Below are positions 34,630 through 44,084 of a stretch of 64,000 nt of DNA, one piece after another. The DNA comes from Pseudomonadota bacterium. GTDB lineage: Bacteria > Myxococcota_A > Polyangia > Polyangiales > Polyangiaceae. Each line of letters starts with the position of its first letter. The first letter of the stretch is position 1. The stretch is taken from positions 1 through 64,000 of the forward strand of contig JAFAER010000093.1 in assembly GCA_023423895.1 (NCBI GenBank), given 5' to 3'. The position numbers and the translations under genes were made by a program. Under the pieces are notes generated by a model that was not told where the DNA came from, did not search any database, and saw only the letters and a list, made by a program, of their open reading frames with translations.

Positions 34630-35807
34630 AGCGGCTCACTTGTCTTCCGATGGTCCTCGGAGTCGCCTCGTTGGCGTTCGCCGCATGCGCGGACGCCGGC
34701 GAGGAAGCGATCTACGGCCCCGAAGACGGCGGCGCCGCGGAATCGGGAATGCCGAACGACCCGGATGCTACCGGCCCGGATGGACGCGACGTCGATGCTG
34801 AAGCGCTCCGGTGCAGTGACGGCTTCTGCATCGTCGATCTGCCGAACCCAAAGGCCTACGGATTCACGCAATGGGCGTTCACGGGGGTGCAGGTCGATCC
34901 GGGGATCGGCGCATGGGCGATCGCGAACGGCGTATCCGGCGTCGACCAGGCGAGCGCGCAGTTCCTCCACTTCGAGGGCAACGCTTGGAGGCCCGTGCAC
35001 TCGCCCTCCCTCGGCAGCGGCAAGCGTGCGGTGGAGCTCTACTCGCTCGCATCCGACGGCGCTGGCAACCTCATCGCCGTCGGAGCCACCGTCGATGACG
35101 GAACGGCCGTCATCGTGCGCGGCGACGGCACGTCGTTCACGACGACGACCTTCGACGGTGGGTCGCTCTCGGCCGTCTGGTTCGCCGAACCTGGCCAGGC
35201 GTGGATCGTCGGAGCAGGCGGGCTCGTCTATCGCTCGAGCAGCGACGGCGGCTGGGAGTCGGAGAGCATCGAAGCGCCGGTCGATCTGATGTCCGTTTGG
35301 GGGACGGGGCCCGACGACCTGTACGTCGGCGGTATCGACCTCGATCCAGAGGCGTTCTTCACTTTCGGCTATCTCGGCCACCGTACGCGCGGCGGCGGCG
35401 GCGGCTCGCCGTCGTGGACGTCACGCGTCTTCGGCGATCTCCAGGCAGATCGATGGGGCGAGCCCACCATCCTCGCCGGCGTTTCGACGCAGGGAGGCCC
35501 GCGCTTCTGGGCTGCGCCAGGTCTGCTCGCACGTACGGCTCCGGGTGGCGACCACGACGACTGGATCGCCGATCCGTTCGAGCCGAAAGTCGTCATCCGC
35601 GCCTTCTGGGCCTCTGGCAAGGACGACGTCTGGGCGGTCGGTCATGTCGGACGCGTCTTTCACTTCGACGGCACCGCCTGGAAGGACGCCCTCCTCACGT
35701 TCAACGGAGCACCGCTGACGGAACATCTGAAAGCGATCGCCGGAACGAGCGCCGGAGAGATCTTCGTCGTCGGCGACGGCGTTGCGCTCCGAAGGGAGGC
35801 GAAATGA
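34626..35807 (+). CDS. Propeller lipoprotein 2, cassette 2
   Basis: 393 residues, ATGA overlap on both sides. Lipobox AFAAC with Cys21; the mature motif LRCSDGFCIVDLPNP corresponds to CSDDGFCHTAV of copy 3. Blades include LIAVGATVDDGTAVIVRGDG, VWFAEPGQAWIVGAGGLVYR, VWGTGPDDLYVGGIDL, FWASGKDDVWAVGHVGRVFH and the terminal AGTSAGEIFVVGDGVAL. Position and motif identify it as the counterpart of 6679-7914 and 50166-51344 though sequence divergence is considerable. Confidence 0.84.
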   Translation: MKRLTCLPMVLGVASLAFAACADAGEEAIYGPEDGGAAESGMPNDPDATGPDGRDVDAEALRCSDGFCIVDLPNPKAYGFTQWAFTGVQVDPGIGAWAIANGVSGVDQASAQFLHFEGNAWRPVHSPSLGSGKRAVELYSLASDGAGNLIAVGATVDDGTAVIVRGDGTSFTTTTFDGGSLSAVWFAEPGQAWIVGAGGLVYRSSSDGGWESESIEAPVDLMSVWGTGPDDLYVGGIDLDPEAFFTFGYLGHRTRGGGGGSPSWTSRVFGDLQADRWGEPTILAGVSTQGGPRFWAAPGLLARTAPGGDHDDWIADPFEPKVVIRAFWASGKDDVWAVGHVGRVFHFDGTAWKDALLTFNGAPLTEHLKAIAGTSAGEIFVVGDGVALRREAK

Positions 35808-37141
35808 TCCGCGTCGGTCGCAGGTCGATCGCGATCGCATGCGCGCTGATGGCCAGCCTTCCCGGGATCCTCGCTACGGCATGCACGTCGACTGACGACG
35901 CAGCCCCTGAACCAGACCGTGATGATGCGGGCGACGCCTCGATGCTCGATGAGAGCAGCACGAGCGACGCTGCCCGTCCCGACGCTGGCGAGATCCTCGT
36001 CGACACCAGCGTGCCCGCCGTGACATGCGCGACGACGCCATGCGCCGTCGAGATCGCAGCCGGGTTCGACTCGGCCTGCGTGCGCATGAGCGACGGAACG
36101 GTTCGCTGCTGGGGAAGCAACACGGCAGGCGAGCTCGGACGCGGCGATGATGCGCCCACCTCGGCCAATGCTCCGGCCCCGGTCGTCGGCCTTGACGACG
36201 CCGTTCAGCTCTCGGGGAGCGCATCGCTCCCGAGCGACGTCTATTGCGCCCTCCGCGCGAACGGCGCCGTCGTCTGCTGGGGGTCGAACGAGAACGGCGT
36301 GCTCGGCCGCTCGATCGACGGCACGGTCGACACGACGTCGTCGGGAGTGCCTGCGCCGGTAGAGGGCCTCCGCGCCGCAACGGGGATCTTCGCGGGCCAT
36401 CATGTCTCGTGCGCGACCTTCGCCGGCACCGACGTCGCCTGCTGGGGCTCCAACGCAGCCGCGCAGATCCCCGAGCGGCCGCACGGAGATGGCGAGCTGT
36501 TCGCGGTCACCACGTTCTCGATCGGAGCGAAGAGCAAGATGCTCGCGCTCGCCGACCGCGGGACGGTGGCATGGACCGAAGGCGGCCTCGTCTCTTGGGG
36601 ACGGAGCGGCGCTCCGCTCGGGCCGGAGACGGGCGTCCTCGGACGCGAAGCGTCCACGGCGGTGTCATCGCCGGAGGCGATCGATCTGCCGCATGTCTCC
36701 GCGGTGGCCGCAAACGCCGGCCGAGCCTGCGCGATCGCCAACGGCCGCGTGTTCTGCTGGGGGGCAGGCCCCATCTCCGGAAGCGACTCGGTGTATCCGA
36801 CGTATGCCGGAGTCGGCTCGACGACGTACTACGCGCAGACGCTCGCCGTCGGGCCGAGGTCCACATGCGCGACGACGTCCGACGGCGCAGCCATCTGCTG
36901 GGGGGACAACACCCGTGGACAGCTCGGCGGCGGCGACTTCGATCTGAAGCCGATGCCCGTGCGTGTCCAGAAGCTCGCCGGCACTCCCGTGCGCATGGCC
37001 GTCATGAACGCGACCACCTGCGCGATCCTCGCCACGGGCGCCGTGCAGTGTTGGGGGCAGAACGACAAGGGACAGCTCGGCACGGGGACGGCGGACGCGC
37101 TGCCTCACCTCGAGCCTCAGGACGTGGTGCTCACTCCATGA
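35804..37141 (+). CDS. RCC1-repeat lipoprotein, cassette 2
   Basis: 445 residues from ATG 35804, which forms ATGA with the upstream stop; the longer upstream open frame is a shadow of the propeller gene. Lipobox LATAC with Cys27. Mature protein starts VTCATTPCAVEIAAGFDSAC then RMSDGTVRCWGSNTAGELG, followed by repeats such as YCALRANGAVVCWGSNENG, TCAILATGAVQCWGQNDKG and CATTSDGAAICWGDNTRG. The C-x-(V/L)-x-(N/D/T)-G-x-(V/A)-x-CWG pattern predicts a disulfide-stapled RCC1-type propeller. Confidence 0.87.
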   Translation: MIRVGRRSIAIACALMASLPGILATACTSTDDAAPEPDRDDAGDASMLDESSTSDAARPDAGEILVDTSVPAVTCATTPCAVEIAAGFDSACVRMSDGTVRCWGSNTAGELGRGDDAPTSANAPAPVVGLDDAVQLSGSASLPSDVYCALRANGAVVCWGSNENGVLGRSIDGTVDTTSSGVPAPVEGLRAATGIFAGHHVSCATFAGTDVACWGSNAAAQIPERPHGDGELFAVTTFSIGAKSKMLALADRGTVAWTEGGLVSWGRSGAPLGPETGVLGREASTAVSSPEAIDLPHVSAVAANAGRACAIANGRVFCWGAGPISGSDSVYPTYAGVGSTTYYAQTLAVGPRSTCATTSDGAAICWGDNTRGQLGGGDFDLKPMPVRVQKLAGTPVRMAVMNATTCAILATGAVQCWGQNDKGQLGTGTADALPHLEPQDVVLTP

Positions 37142-38895
37142 ATCGATTCCCAATGAGTGCTCTGGTGCGAGCGGCCGTTGGCTCTCTCCTTCTCGTCGTC
37201 GTCGGTGCAGCATGCGCGTCGAGCGAGGAGCCCGGTGATCGTCCGCCTCCCCCTCCCCTCGTACCGAGCGAATGCGCTCCGACGTGCTCGGCCGACGGCC
37301 GCTCCGTCGTCGATTGTCGAGGTGAGGTCGTCACCGCATGCGAGGCCGCTTCGTCGTGCCGCGACGGTGTGTGCGTGGCTGGATGCGAGGCCGCTGCGGC
37401 GGAGCAAAGCACCGTCGGTTGCGAGTACTACGCAGCGAAGCCGTCCGCGAACACGTTCACGTTCGACGCGGCGGTCTTCGAAGGGAACTGTTATGCGGTC
37501 CTCGTGGCCAATACGTGGAGCTCTCCGGTCGAGCTCGACGTCGAATACGACGACCGTCCGGTCTCCTCGAGCTACTTCCGGATCCCGCGCGGACGCGGAA
37601 AGGACATTCGCTACGAGCTGCTTCCCGAAGGCAAGCTTCCCCCCGGAGAGCTCGCGATCCTCTTCCTCGCGATGCACTCGAAGCTACCCGAGCCGCCGCC
37701 AGACCAGCCGTTGCGGCAGGTCCAGTGCCCGGCGGACGTGGGGGCCGCGATCGTCGGCGAGACGACCGTTCGCGGCAGCGGGCTCGGCAAGATGTTCCAC
37801 ATCCGATCATCGGCGCCCGTCGTTGCGTACGACATCTATCCGTACGGCGGGGCCGAGAGCTACATCCCCAGCGCTTCGCTGCTCTTGCCTACGTCGGCAT
37901 GGGGCACCGAGAACCTCGCGATGGACGGCTACAGCGTCACGGACGAGCGATTGGCCACGTGGGGATTCCTCCCGTACATGCAGATCCTCGCGCGCGAAGA
38001 CGACACGCGCGTCAAGATCAAGCCGACGGGCTTGCTCTCGAGCGCAGCGGGTCACCCGCCGATCCGACGAGGCGAGACGGGCGAGTTCGTTCTCCAGCGC
38101 GGGCAGTTCCTGCAGTTCACGCAAGCGGAGGACAACAGCGGGACGGGCGTCGAGTCCGACAAGCCCGTGTCGCTCGTCGGCGGCGCGACGTGCATGTACA
38201 TCCCGAACCAGGTCGGACCTTGCGATACGCTGCACCAGAATCTGCCGCCCATTCGGCTCTTCGGAGATCAGTACGTGGCCACCCGCCATCGCGACCGCGG
38301 TGAGCCCGAGACGACGCCGTGGCGCATCCTGGCCGCCGCCGACGACACGAAGCTCACCTACGATCCACCGATCCCGGAGGCTCCGACGACACTCCAACGT
38401 GGCGAATGGAAGGAGCTCTGGGCGCCCGGCCCGTTCGTGGTGAGGAGCCAGGACAATTCACATCCCATCTACGTAGCGGCCTACATGACGGGGAGCGGCA
38501 ACGTCTCGACGCCGGAGGGCGACCCCGAGATGGTGAACGTCGTCCCGGTGGGGCAATACCTGTCGTCCTATGTCTTCTTGACCGATCCGACCTACGGAAA
38601 CACGAACCTCGTCTTCGTCCGGCAGGCCGTCGAAGGCAACTACGATGACGTCCAGCTGGACTGCTTCGGAACGGTCGATGGCTGGAGGAACGTCGGGAAT
38701 ACAAACTACCAGATTGCCTATGTAGATCTCGTAAAAGGCGGGATCCCGCAAGGCGCGTGTGACAACGGCGTGCACCGGGCCTCGAGCAAGAGCCCGTTCA
38801 CGCTCACGGTCTGGGGCTGGGACCGCGACGCGAGCTACGGCTTCCCGGCCGGCATGGGCACGAAGCCCCTGAACGACATCCCGGCCATCCGCTGA
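37138..38895 (+). CDS. IgGFc-binding-type surface lipoprotein, cassette 2
   Basis: 585 residues from ATG 37138 in ATGA overlap with the RCC1 gene, unlike copies 1 and 3 where 12-15 bases separate the two. Lipobox VGAAC with Cys26; a short cysteine cluster (CAPTCSADGRSVVDC, CRDGVCVAGC) precedes the domain. The key segment VVAYDIYPYGGAESYIPS then LLLPTSAWGTENLAM marks the IgGFc-binding family. The C-terminus FPAGMGTKPLNDIP is related to GYAGGMGSRPIHD in copy 1. This is the most diverged copy of the three. Confidence 0.88.
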   Translation: MNRFPMSALVRAAVGSLLLVVVGAACASSEEPGDRPPPPPLVPSECAPTCSADGRSVVDCRGEVVTACEAASSCRDGVCVAGCEAAAAEQSTVGCEYYAAKPSANTFTFDAAVFEGNCYAVLVANTWSSPVELDVEYDDRPVSSSYFRIPRGRGKDIRYELLPEGKLPPGELAILFLAMHSKLPEPPPDQPLRQVQCPADVGAAIVGETTVRGSGLGKMFHIRSSAPVVAYDIYPYGGAESYIPSASLLLPTSAWGTENLAMDGYSVTDERLATWGFLPYMQILAREDDTRVKIKPTGLLSSAAGHPPIRRGETGEFVLQRGQFLQFTQAEDNSGTGVESDKPVSLVGGATCMYIPNQVGPCDTLHQNLPPIRLFGDQYVATRHRDRGEPETTPWRILAAADDTKLTYDPPIPEAPTTLQRGEWKELWAPGPFVVRSQDNSHPIYVAAYMTGSGNVSTPEGDPEMVNVVPVGQYLSSYVFLTDPTYGNTNLVFVRQAVEGNYDDVQLDCFGTVDGWRNVGNTNYQIAYVDLVKGGIPQGACDNGVHRASSKSPFTLTVWGWDRDASYGFPAGMGTKPLNDIPAIR

Positions 38896-39246
38896 AGGCG
38901 CGCGGGGCAGACGAGCCATTCCGCCTCGGAGCCGTCGCGTCGATAGCCCGCTTCGAGGATGTCGATCGACGTCGCGCGCGGATCGGGCAACGGCTGGCGT
39001 GATGCTCGGCCTCGGCAGTTCGAGACATGAGACAGTCCACGAATGGGTGACGGCCCCGGGACAATGCGCCGGGTGAACCACCTATGGCGAAAGCGGCGGC
39101 GCGCTTCGACAATCTCCGAGAGATGTCGTCGCGAGCTCCCTCGACGAAAGCCCGACGATGACGTCGAGAGGCCCACACCGGCGCCGGTACCCGCCGGCCC
39201 TCCGCCACTTCATCGACGTCCTCCTGCCGTGAAAGGAACTTGGACT
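38896..39246. other. Intergenic region after cassette 2
   Basis: 351 bases without supported gene. No hairpin with T-run is seen after the cassette. It must include the promoter of the TolB-like lipoprotein; AAAGGAAC lies 15 bases before its ATG. Confidence 0.4.
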
Positions 39247-40401
39247 ATGACGACCTGCCGCTTCCGTCGCACTCTCGTGCTCGCCATCACAGCGAGCCTC
39301 GCGTTCACTGGCTGCACCACGGGCGGTGGCTCGAACAGCTCGTCGGGCGGCGGCTCGAACGGCGGCCCGGGCTCGTCGAACGGCGGCGGCGGTGGCTCGA
39401 GCGGCGCGAACGGTTCGACGTCGCTCCCCGACGGAACGCTCCTTTACGTCCGCGCAGAGACCGCCGACAGCGAGGTGCTCGTTGCCCGTAGCCTCGCGGA
39501 CGGCTCCGAGCGGATCGTCACGGACCTGCGCGGCGACGGCAGCGATGGCTGGGAGATCTGGGGCTACTCCGTCTCTCCCGACCGCACGCGGCTCGCCATT
39601 GCATCCCTCTACGGCCCGACCAAGGCCGACACCGACACTGGGCTCGCGACGCGCAACATCTGGACCCTCGCGGCCGACGGCTCCGACATGAAGCGCCTCA
39701 CGCCGACCTTCCCCAACACGGGACGGGGACGGTCGGCGTTCACCATCGAGGTGAGCCATCCGGTCTTCGACTCCGACGGCTCGTCGATCATCTACGACTT
39801 CGGAAACTACTGGTACGAGGGGACGACGCTCGAAGGAGGATCCCTGCCGTGGGCGGTCGCGACGAGCGGCGATGCGCTCCCGACGAGCTTCCCGAGCGTC
39901 ACGAACTGCTCGGTGATCCGTCCTTCGAGGAACCCGGCGACGGGTGAGCTCCTCTTCCTCCATAGCGTCTGCACGACCCGCGAGGACGAGGGGCTCTTCC
40001 TCTATCCACCGGGCGGCGGTACGAGGCCGAAGAAGCTCGTGGGCTACTCGTACGGCGCGGGCGGCGTCGCGCCGAGCGTCGAGACGACGAGCTGGATCGC
40101 CGACGGCAGCGGCTTCGTGTTCGTCGGCAGCACCACCGTCGATCGCGGAGAAGGGAACGAGGAGACGGCGGTGTGCCTCTTCCTCTACGACATGGCGAAC
40201 GGCACGGTCTCGCCGCTGGTCGTGCCACCGAGCGGCGCCGTCGTCCGCAACGCCGCGATCTCCCCCGACGCCACGTCGATCGTCTATTGCCTTCGAGCGG
40301 CGGACGAGAGCGAGAACCTGCACCTCATCGACCTCACCGCGTCGACGCCCACCGACACGGCGATCACGACCGACGGCAAGAGCTGCCACCCCGGCTTCTG
40401 A
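39247..40401 (+). CDS. TolB/PD40-type beta-propeller lipoprotein
   Basis: 384 residues from ATG 39247; the frame continues upstream without signal. Lipobox AFTGC with Cys23, then a flexible Gly/Ser/Asn linker of about 35 residues, longer than in the cassette proteins. The mature protein has WD40-like PD40 strands: WGYSVSPDRTRLAIAS, HPVFDSDGSSIIYDF and NAAISPDATSIVYCL. It could be a binding scaffold in the periplasm or at the surface. It has no cassette counterpart. Confidence 0.83.
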   Translation: MTTCRFRRTLVLAITASLAFTGCTTGGGSNSSSGGGSNGGPGSSNGGGGGSSGANGSTSLPDGTLLYVRAETADSEVLVARSLADGSERIVTDLRGDGSDGWEIWGYSVSPDRTRLAIASLYGPTKADTDTGLATRNIWTLAADGSDMKRLTPTFPNTGRGRSAFTIEVSHPVFDSDGSSIIYDFGNYWYEGTTLEGGSLPWAVATSGDALPTSFPSVTNCSVIRPSRNPATGELLFLHSVCTTREDEGLFLYPPGGGTRPKKLVGYSYGAGGVAPSVETTSWIADGSGFVFVGSTTVDRGEGNEETAVCLFLYDMANGTVSPLVVPPSGAVVRNAAISPDATSIVYCLRAADESENLHLIDLTASTPTDTAITTDGKSCHPGF

Positions 40402-40455
40402 GAGCGCTCAAACGTCCCTCGCGCTTCCGAGGAGATTGCACTGGGGGCCGCGCCG

Positions 40456-41079
40456 TCAATCGATCGTGAGCCCCTCGCCGAGCAGATCGCGCCCGGCGAG
40501 GTCGGACGGTCCGTCGTCCTGCGTCGCCGTCTGCGGCGTCTCGATCGGCTCCGCGGGCTCTGCCGGATCGGGCGTGGTGACCGGGCTCGCGGCTGCCGGC
40601 GACGGCGCCGACGAGCGCACGACGAGGCGACGCGGGCGCGGAGGGACCTTCGCCTCGACGCCATCGAAGATCTCGATCGCCTCGTTGCGCGTGATCCCGT
40701 CCCGTGGCGTCCGTACCGTCGCGGGCGTGAAGTGCGCGGTGATCTGAACGGCGAGCGACGCCGTGATGCCGAGCACGAACGCGAGGCTGATCGCCAGTCC
40801 GATCGAGAGGCGCCGATAGCGCTTCACGTCGGACGCGTATCGGCGCGATGGCTGAGTCGTCTGGTCCGCGCGCGACCGCGGGATCACGACGGGCGCGTCA
40901 CTCCGAACGCCCCGGACGTCAACGCCACTCGGATGGATGTTGTGGATGCTGGCGCCGTTCCGAGCGTCACGGCTCCGTGCAATCGGGATGACGGACGAGG
41001 TCGCGTGCGACGCCGGCCGCGGCGGCATCACCAGTGTGTTGGCGTCATCGTACACGTCGCGTAGCGAGCTGGCGGTCAT
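40456..41079 (-). CDS. Single-span membrane protein, unknown function
   Basis: 207 residues. About 90 Arg/Ser-rich residues (cytoplasmic) precede one transmembrane helix (LSIGLAISLAFVLGITASLA) and a Pro-rich periplasmic tail. The tail's RNEAIEIFDGVEAKVPPRP precedes PAAASPVTTPDPAEPAEP. Start taken at ATG 41079; an upstream ATG at 41088 would add three residues. Topology is like that of the cassette regulator genes but the sequence is not related. It is convergent with the TolB-like gene. Confidence 0.65.
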   Translation of the reverse strand: MTASSLRDVYDDANTLVMPPRPASHATSSVIPIARSRDARNGASIHNIHPSGVDVRGVRSDAPVVIPRSRADQTTQPSRRYASDVKRYRRLSIGLAISLAFVLGITASLAVQITAHFTPATVRTPRDGITRNEAIEIFDGVEAKVPPRPRRLVVRSSAPSPAAASPVTTPDPAEPAEPIETPQTATQDDGPSDLAGRDLLGEGLTID

Positions 41080-41376
41080 GGGAAGCAAGCCTCGACGACG
41101 AGCAAGAACAGGACCGCGCCTGGAGCGGACGGACGCGCCGTAAAAATCCGAGGGACGCCGGCCGGGCGACGCCCCCGTCGACGGCGTCCTCTACGCGTCG
41201 GGCCGGCTCCGACACGTGTTCGCTGAGAGCTCCAGACCGCACCGAGGGACGTCGCCCTCGAATGGGTCGATCTCCGCCGTAGCGCCGCCGACGCTGCTCC
41301 AGCGCCGACCACTCGTGTTCGCCCCCACGGCTGAGCGATCGAGCTCGACGCGCGGACGACGGCAGGTCGCCACCGC

Positions 41377-42096
41377 TCAGGTTCGGCGCGCGACGATATG
41401 GAGAAACAGCGGCATTCGCTGCCATCGGCGCGTCGCGGGCGAGCTCGCGGCGCGCTCGGGAACGGCAGGCTCACGCAGCTGCTCGACGACGAGCCCGTTC
41501 GCATGGAACGCAGCGAAGTAGTCGGCGAGCGGCCGATGACGGCTATGAAAGGTCATCGCGAGCCCGTCACGCTCTACGCGATCGGAATAGTCGTAGCGCG
41601 CGAGATAGCTGTTCTGGATCCGGAAGGCAGCATCAGGAGCGTCGCTCTCGAATCGTCCCGCCGAGTTGAGCGGATGCACGATCGCGGCGCATAGCCGACC
41701 GCCTGCCTCGAGTATCCGCGCGATCTCCCGCGTCGCCCCTTCGAGCTCGTCGACGTCGTGGAGCACCATGAAGGCGACGACGAGGTCAGCGCTCGCATCC
41801 TCGAGTGGAAGCGCGGAGGCGTCAGCCACACGCGCGTCCACGGACGGCGTGAAGCCACGCGCGGCGGCGACGAGCGTGGGAGAGCTGTCGAGACCGACAA
41901 CACGATGGCCGCGGCTCATCAGCTCGCGAGCGACCCTGCCCTCGCCGCAGCCAACATCGACGGTCAGTCGCCCGGGTTCAGGGACGATGCCGAAGAACTG
42001 CTCGCGATGGAACTTGTCATAGCTGTCGTGCCCAGGAAGGCGCACCCATCGGATCCACGCCTCGGCCTCCGCCTCCCATGCATCACGCAACGCCAC
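41377..42096 (-). CDS. Class I SAM-dependent methyltransferase
   Basis: 239 residues. The SAM-binding motif VDVGCGEGRVARELMSRG is followed by an acidic VVGLDSS end of strand 2, then DASALPLEDASADLVVAFMV and the ILEAGGRLCAAIVHP region of motif III: the Methyltransf_11/UbiE-like fold. The early WIRWVRLPGHDSYDKFHREQF is a lid typical of small-molecule enzymes. Substrate unknown; no cluster neighbours. Confidence 0.88.
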   Translation of the reverse strand: MALRDAWEAEAEAWIRWVRLPGHDSYDKFHREQFFGIVPEPGRLTVDVGCGEGRVARELMSRGHRVVGLDSSPTLVAAARGFTPSVDARVADASALPLEDASADLVVAFMVLHDVDELEGATREIARILEAGGRLCAAIVHPLNSAGRFESDAPDAAFRIQNSYLARYDYSDRVERDGLAMTFHSRHRPLADYFAAFHANGLVVEQLREPAVPERAASSPATRRWQRMPLFLHIVARRT

Positions 42097-42186
42097 GGGC
42101 TGGCACTAACGAGGCCGCCTCACCGTGTCAATCTACGCAGCCTTTGGCATCCGCGAACACGGCCAGCTCCCCGAAACGCCGTTGGC

Positions 42187-42597
42187 TCAGAGGTGATGGT
42201 CTCCGGCAGCCTCGGGCTGATACCGGATCTCCTCGATCACCCACGTCCGGATCGACCTGCCACCCGATGCGACGTCCACGTGTTGCCCAACAGACGCTCC
42301 GAGCAGCGCTCGTCCGAGCGGTGCCAGGACGGAGATACGTCCCTCGGCAGCATTCGCATCGCGCGGGTAGACGACCTGGAGCTCACGGAGCGCGCCGCGC
42401 TCGTCACGACACACGACGCGCGAGTTCATCGTGACGACCGAGCCCTCGAGCTCGGACGGCTTGACGACGCGCGCGCGGTCGAGCTTCTCCTGGAGCGACT
42501 CGGTCGCGTTCTCGTCGAGGTCGTTGAAGAGCAAGATCACCTCCGCGAGGCGGGCGACGTCTTGCTCGGTGAGGGTGATGTTCTTCGAAGCGGACAT
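42187..42597 (-). CDS. Rnk-like transcription factor (GreA/GreB C-terminal fold), copy A
   Basis: 136 residues from ATG 42597. An N-terminal helical segment (LTEQDVARLAEVILLFND) leads to the GreA/GreB-type domain with the family signature VVTMNSRVVCRD and ISVLAPLGRALLGASVG. Rnk proteins bind RNA polymerase near the secondary channel and modulate nucleotide metabolism genes. Most similar to its neighbour 42905-43381, sharing RYQPEAAGDHHL against VYQPEAEGQFHL at the end. Confidence 0.85.
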   Translation of the reverse strand: MSASKNITLTEQDVARLAEVILLFNDLDENATESLQEKLDRARVVKPSELEGSVVTMNSRVVCRDERGALRELQVVYPRDANAAEGRISVLAPLGRALLGASVGQHVDVASGGRSIRTWVIEEIRYQPEAAGDHHL

Positions 42598-42904
42598 GGA
42601 TCTCTCGATTTCGACAGGCCGCTCCGCTCGATCGCGAGGCGCGCTCTGTACGGCTGGCACGTTTGGCGCGCACCTGCGGAAGGCGGACCTCGCCGACTGG
42701 CGTTCTACCGCTCCGCTTCCGCCGGGCCGCGTTGTCTCAGGCCTGACCTTGCAAGGTTAGGTCGCGCGGCGGCGGAAGGTCGTTCGTTTACGCGAACAGT
42801 GTGACCTCGTGGCCCGCCTACCGCGCGCGAATGAACCAGCGCGGATGCCGACGATGCTTGCGATCGCCCTGCCGCTCTCCAGCGTCACGGATGGTCACAG
42901 GCGA
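42598..42904. other. Intergenic region between two Rnk-like genes
   Basis: 307 bases on the upstream side of copy A, without gene. It contains a 12-base palindrome, ACCTTGCAAGGT, at 42746-42757, which might be an operator or part of a promoter region. Confidence 0.45.
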
Positions 42905-43381
42905 TCACAGGTGAAACTGGCCCTCCGCTTCGGGCTGGTACACGACGTCGAGGATCTCCCACGGCGCCGCCTCGTAGCGCGTGAGGTTGTCGCCCGGGCT
43001 GGCCGAGAGGAGCTCGATCCCAGCGCGCGAGAGGACCGATACGTGGCCACGGTTCGGTCCGCAGCTGCACGGGTAGACGAGCGTGAGCTCTCGCTCCGCG
43101 CGGGTGACGATGTCCCGACAGAGCACGCGCGAGTTCATGGTCACTACCGTCGGTGGGATCGTGGCCGCGGCAACGATGTGCGCCTGTTTCACCTTGCGCT
43201 TCAGCAGCGCGACGGCCGTCTCGTCGAGATAGCGGCCGAGCTCGAAGAGACGAACCAATCGCCGCTTGTCGATGTTCGTGATCAGCAGCGGAGAGACTCG
43301 ACCGTCGAGTCGCGTCCCGCCGAAGACGGCGTCGGAGATCGCAAGGCCCGAGCCGCGCGGATGGATGTTCGTCATCGTCAT
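42905..43381 (-). CDS. Rnk-like transcription factor, copy B
   Basis: 158 residues. AGGAG stands six bases before ATG 43381. Compared with copy A it has a 25-residue N-terminal extension (HPRGSGLAISDAVFGG), then the domain with RLVRLFELGRYLDETAVALL, VVTMNSRVLCRD and VYPCSCGPNRGHVSVLSRAG. The two genes lie in tandem, likely by duplication, with 307 bases between, so each may have its own promoter. Confidence 0.85.
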   Translation of the reverse strand: MTMTNIHPRGSGLAISDAVFGGTRLDGRVSPLLITNIDKRRLVRLFELGRYLDETAVALLKRKVKQAHIVAAATIPPTVVTMNSRVLCRDIVTRAERELTLVYPCSCGPNRGHVSVLSRAGIELLSASPGDNLTRYEAAPWEILDVVYQPEAEGQFHL

Positions 43382-43571
43382 GTGTTGCTCCTTTCGAAAT
43401 CACCACCTCGAGATAGGTGGCCACGCGGGAGCGCGGTAGACCCTTCCGGAGGCGAGACTGTTCGGAAACGTGAACGGCCGCGGCCGCAGCTCGCGATGTC
43501 CATGTCACGACCTCGTCGGGAGCATGGGCACGGGCTTCGGGCGCGTCGGGCGGTCCCCTCCGAAGCCAGCG

Positions 43572-43961
43572 TCAGAGAGCCTGCGACACGATCCAGTAGT
43601 GGCCGAAGGGGTCGACGAGACGACCGTCGCGAACGCCGTAGCCGTGATCGTCGATCGGGAAGACGACTTTCGCGCCTGCGCGCTCCATCTTCCTGCCGAC
43701 GGCGTCGGCGTCGTCGACGGCGAGCGCGATGAGCACCGGTGAGCCTCCGAGGGAGGTCGGCGCGACGTTGTGCCACTCGCGCTTCTCCTCAGTGAGCGTC
43801 AGCTTCAGGTCGCCAATCGCGAGCGCAGCGAAAACGACGTGACCGTTGTCGTCCTTGTGGCGCTCGAGCTCCTACGCGGAGAAGGCTTCGATGTAGAAGG
43901 CGATCGCACGCGCTGCGTCCGAGACGACGAGGCGGGGCGTGAGCGAGGAAATCTTGGGCAT
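43572..43961 (-). pseudogene. VOC-family (glyoxalase/PhnB-like) gene with a single amber stop
   Basis: Reading the minus strand from ATG 43961 gives a complete 129-residue frame to TGA at 43572, broken only by TAG at 43872-43874 (codon 30). Before it: MPKISSLTPRLVVSDAARAI and FYIEAFSA; after it: ELERHKDDNGHVVFAALAIG, DLKLTLTEE, PVLIALAVDDADAVG and RDGRLVDPFGHYWIVSQ. This is the whole PhnB/3-demethylubiquinone-type vicinal-oxygen-chelate fold with its GHYW end. Because the rest is intact, inactivation must be recent, or the stop is a sequencing error or is read through. Confidence 0.85.
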
Positions 43962-44084
43962 GCGCGAACAATGCGCGCAGGCGGCGGCACCGGCTTGTAG
44001 AAATTTGTCAGTCGCGCAGCGCCACGTGATTCGAGGCATCGGCGCGCGGTTCGTTCCGGTCGCTGCGCCGCGGTCGCTCCCAGC

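Noticed and set aside
36244..37137. N-terminal 298-residue extension of the cassette 2 IgGFc gene
   Set aside because: The signal peptide starts at 37138 in an ATGA overlap with the previous stop; the extension is a shadow of the RCC1 gene.
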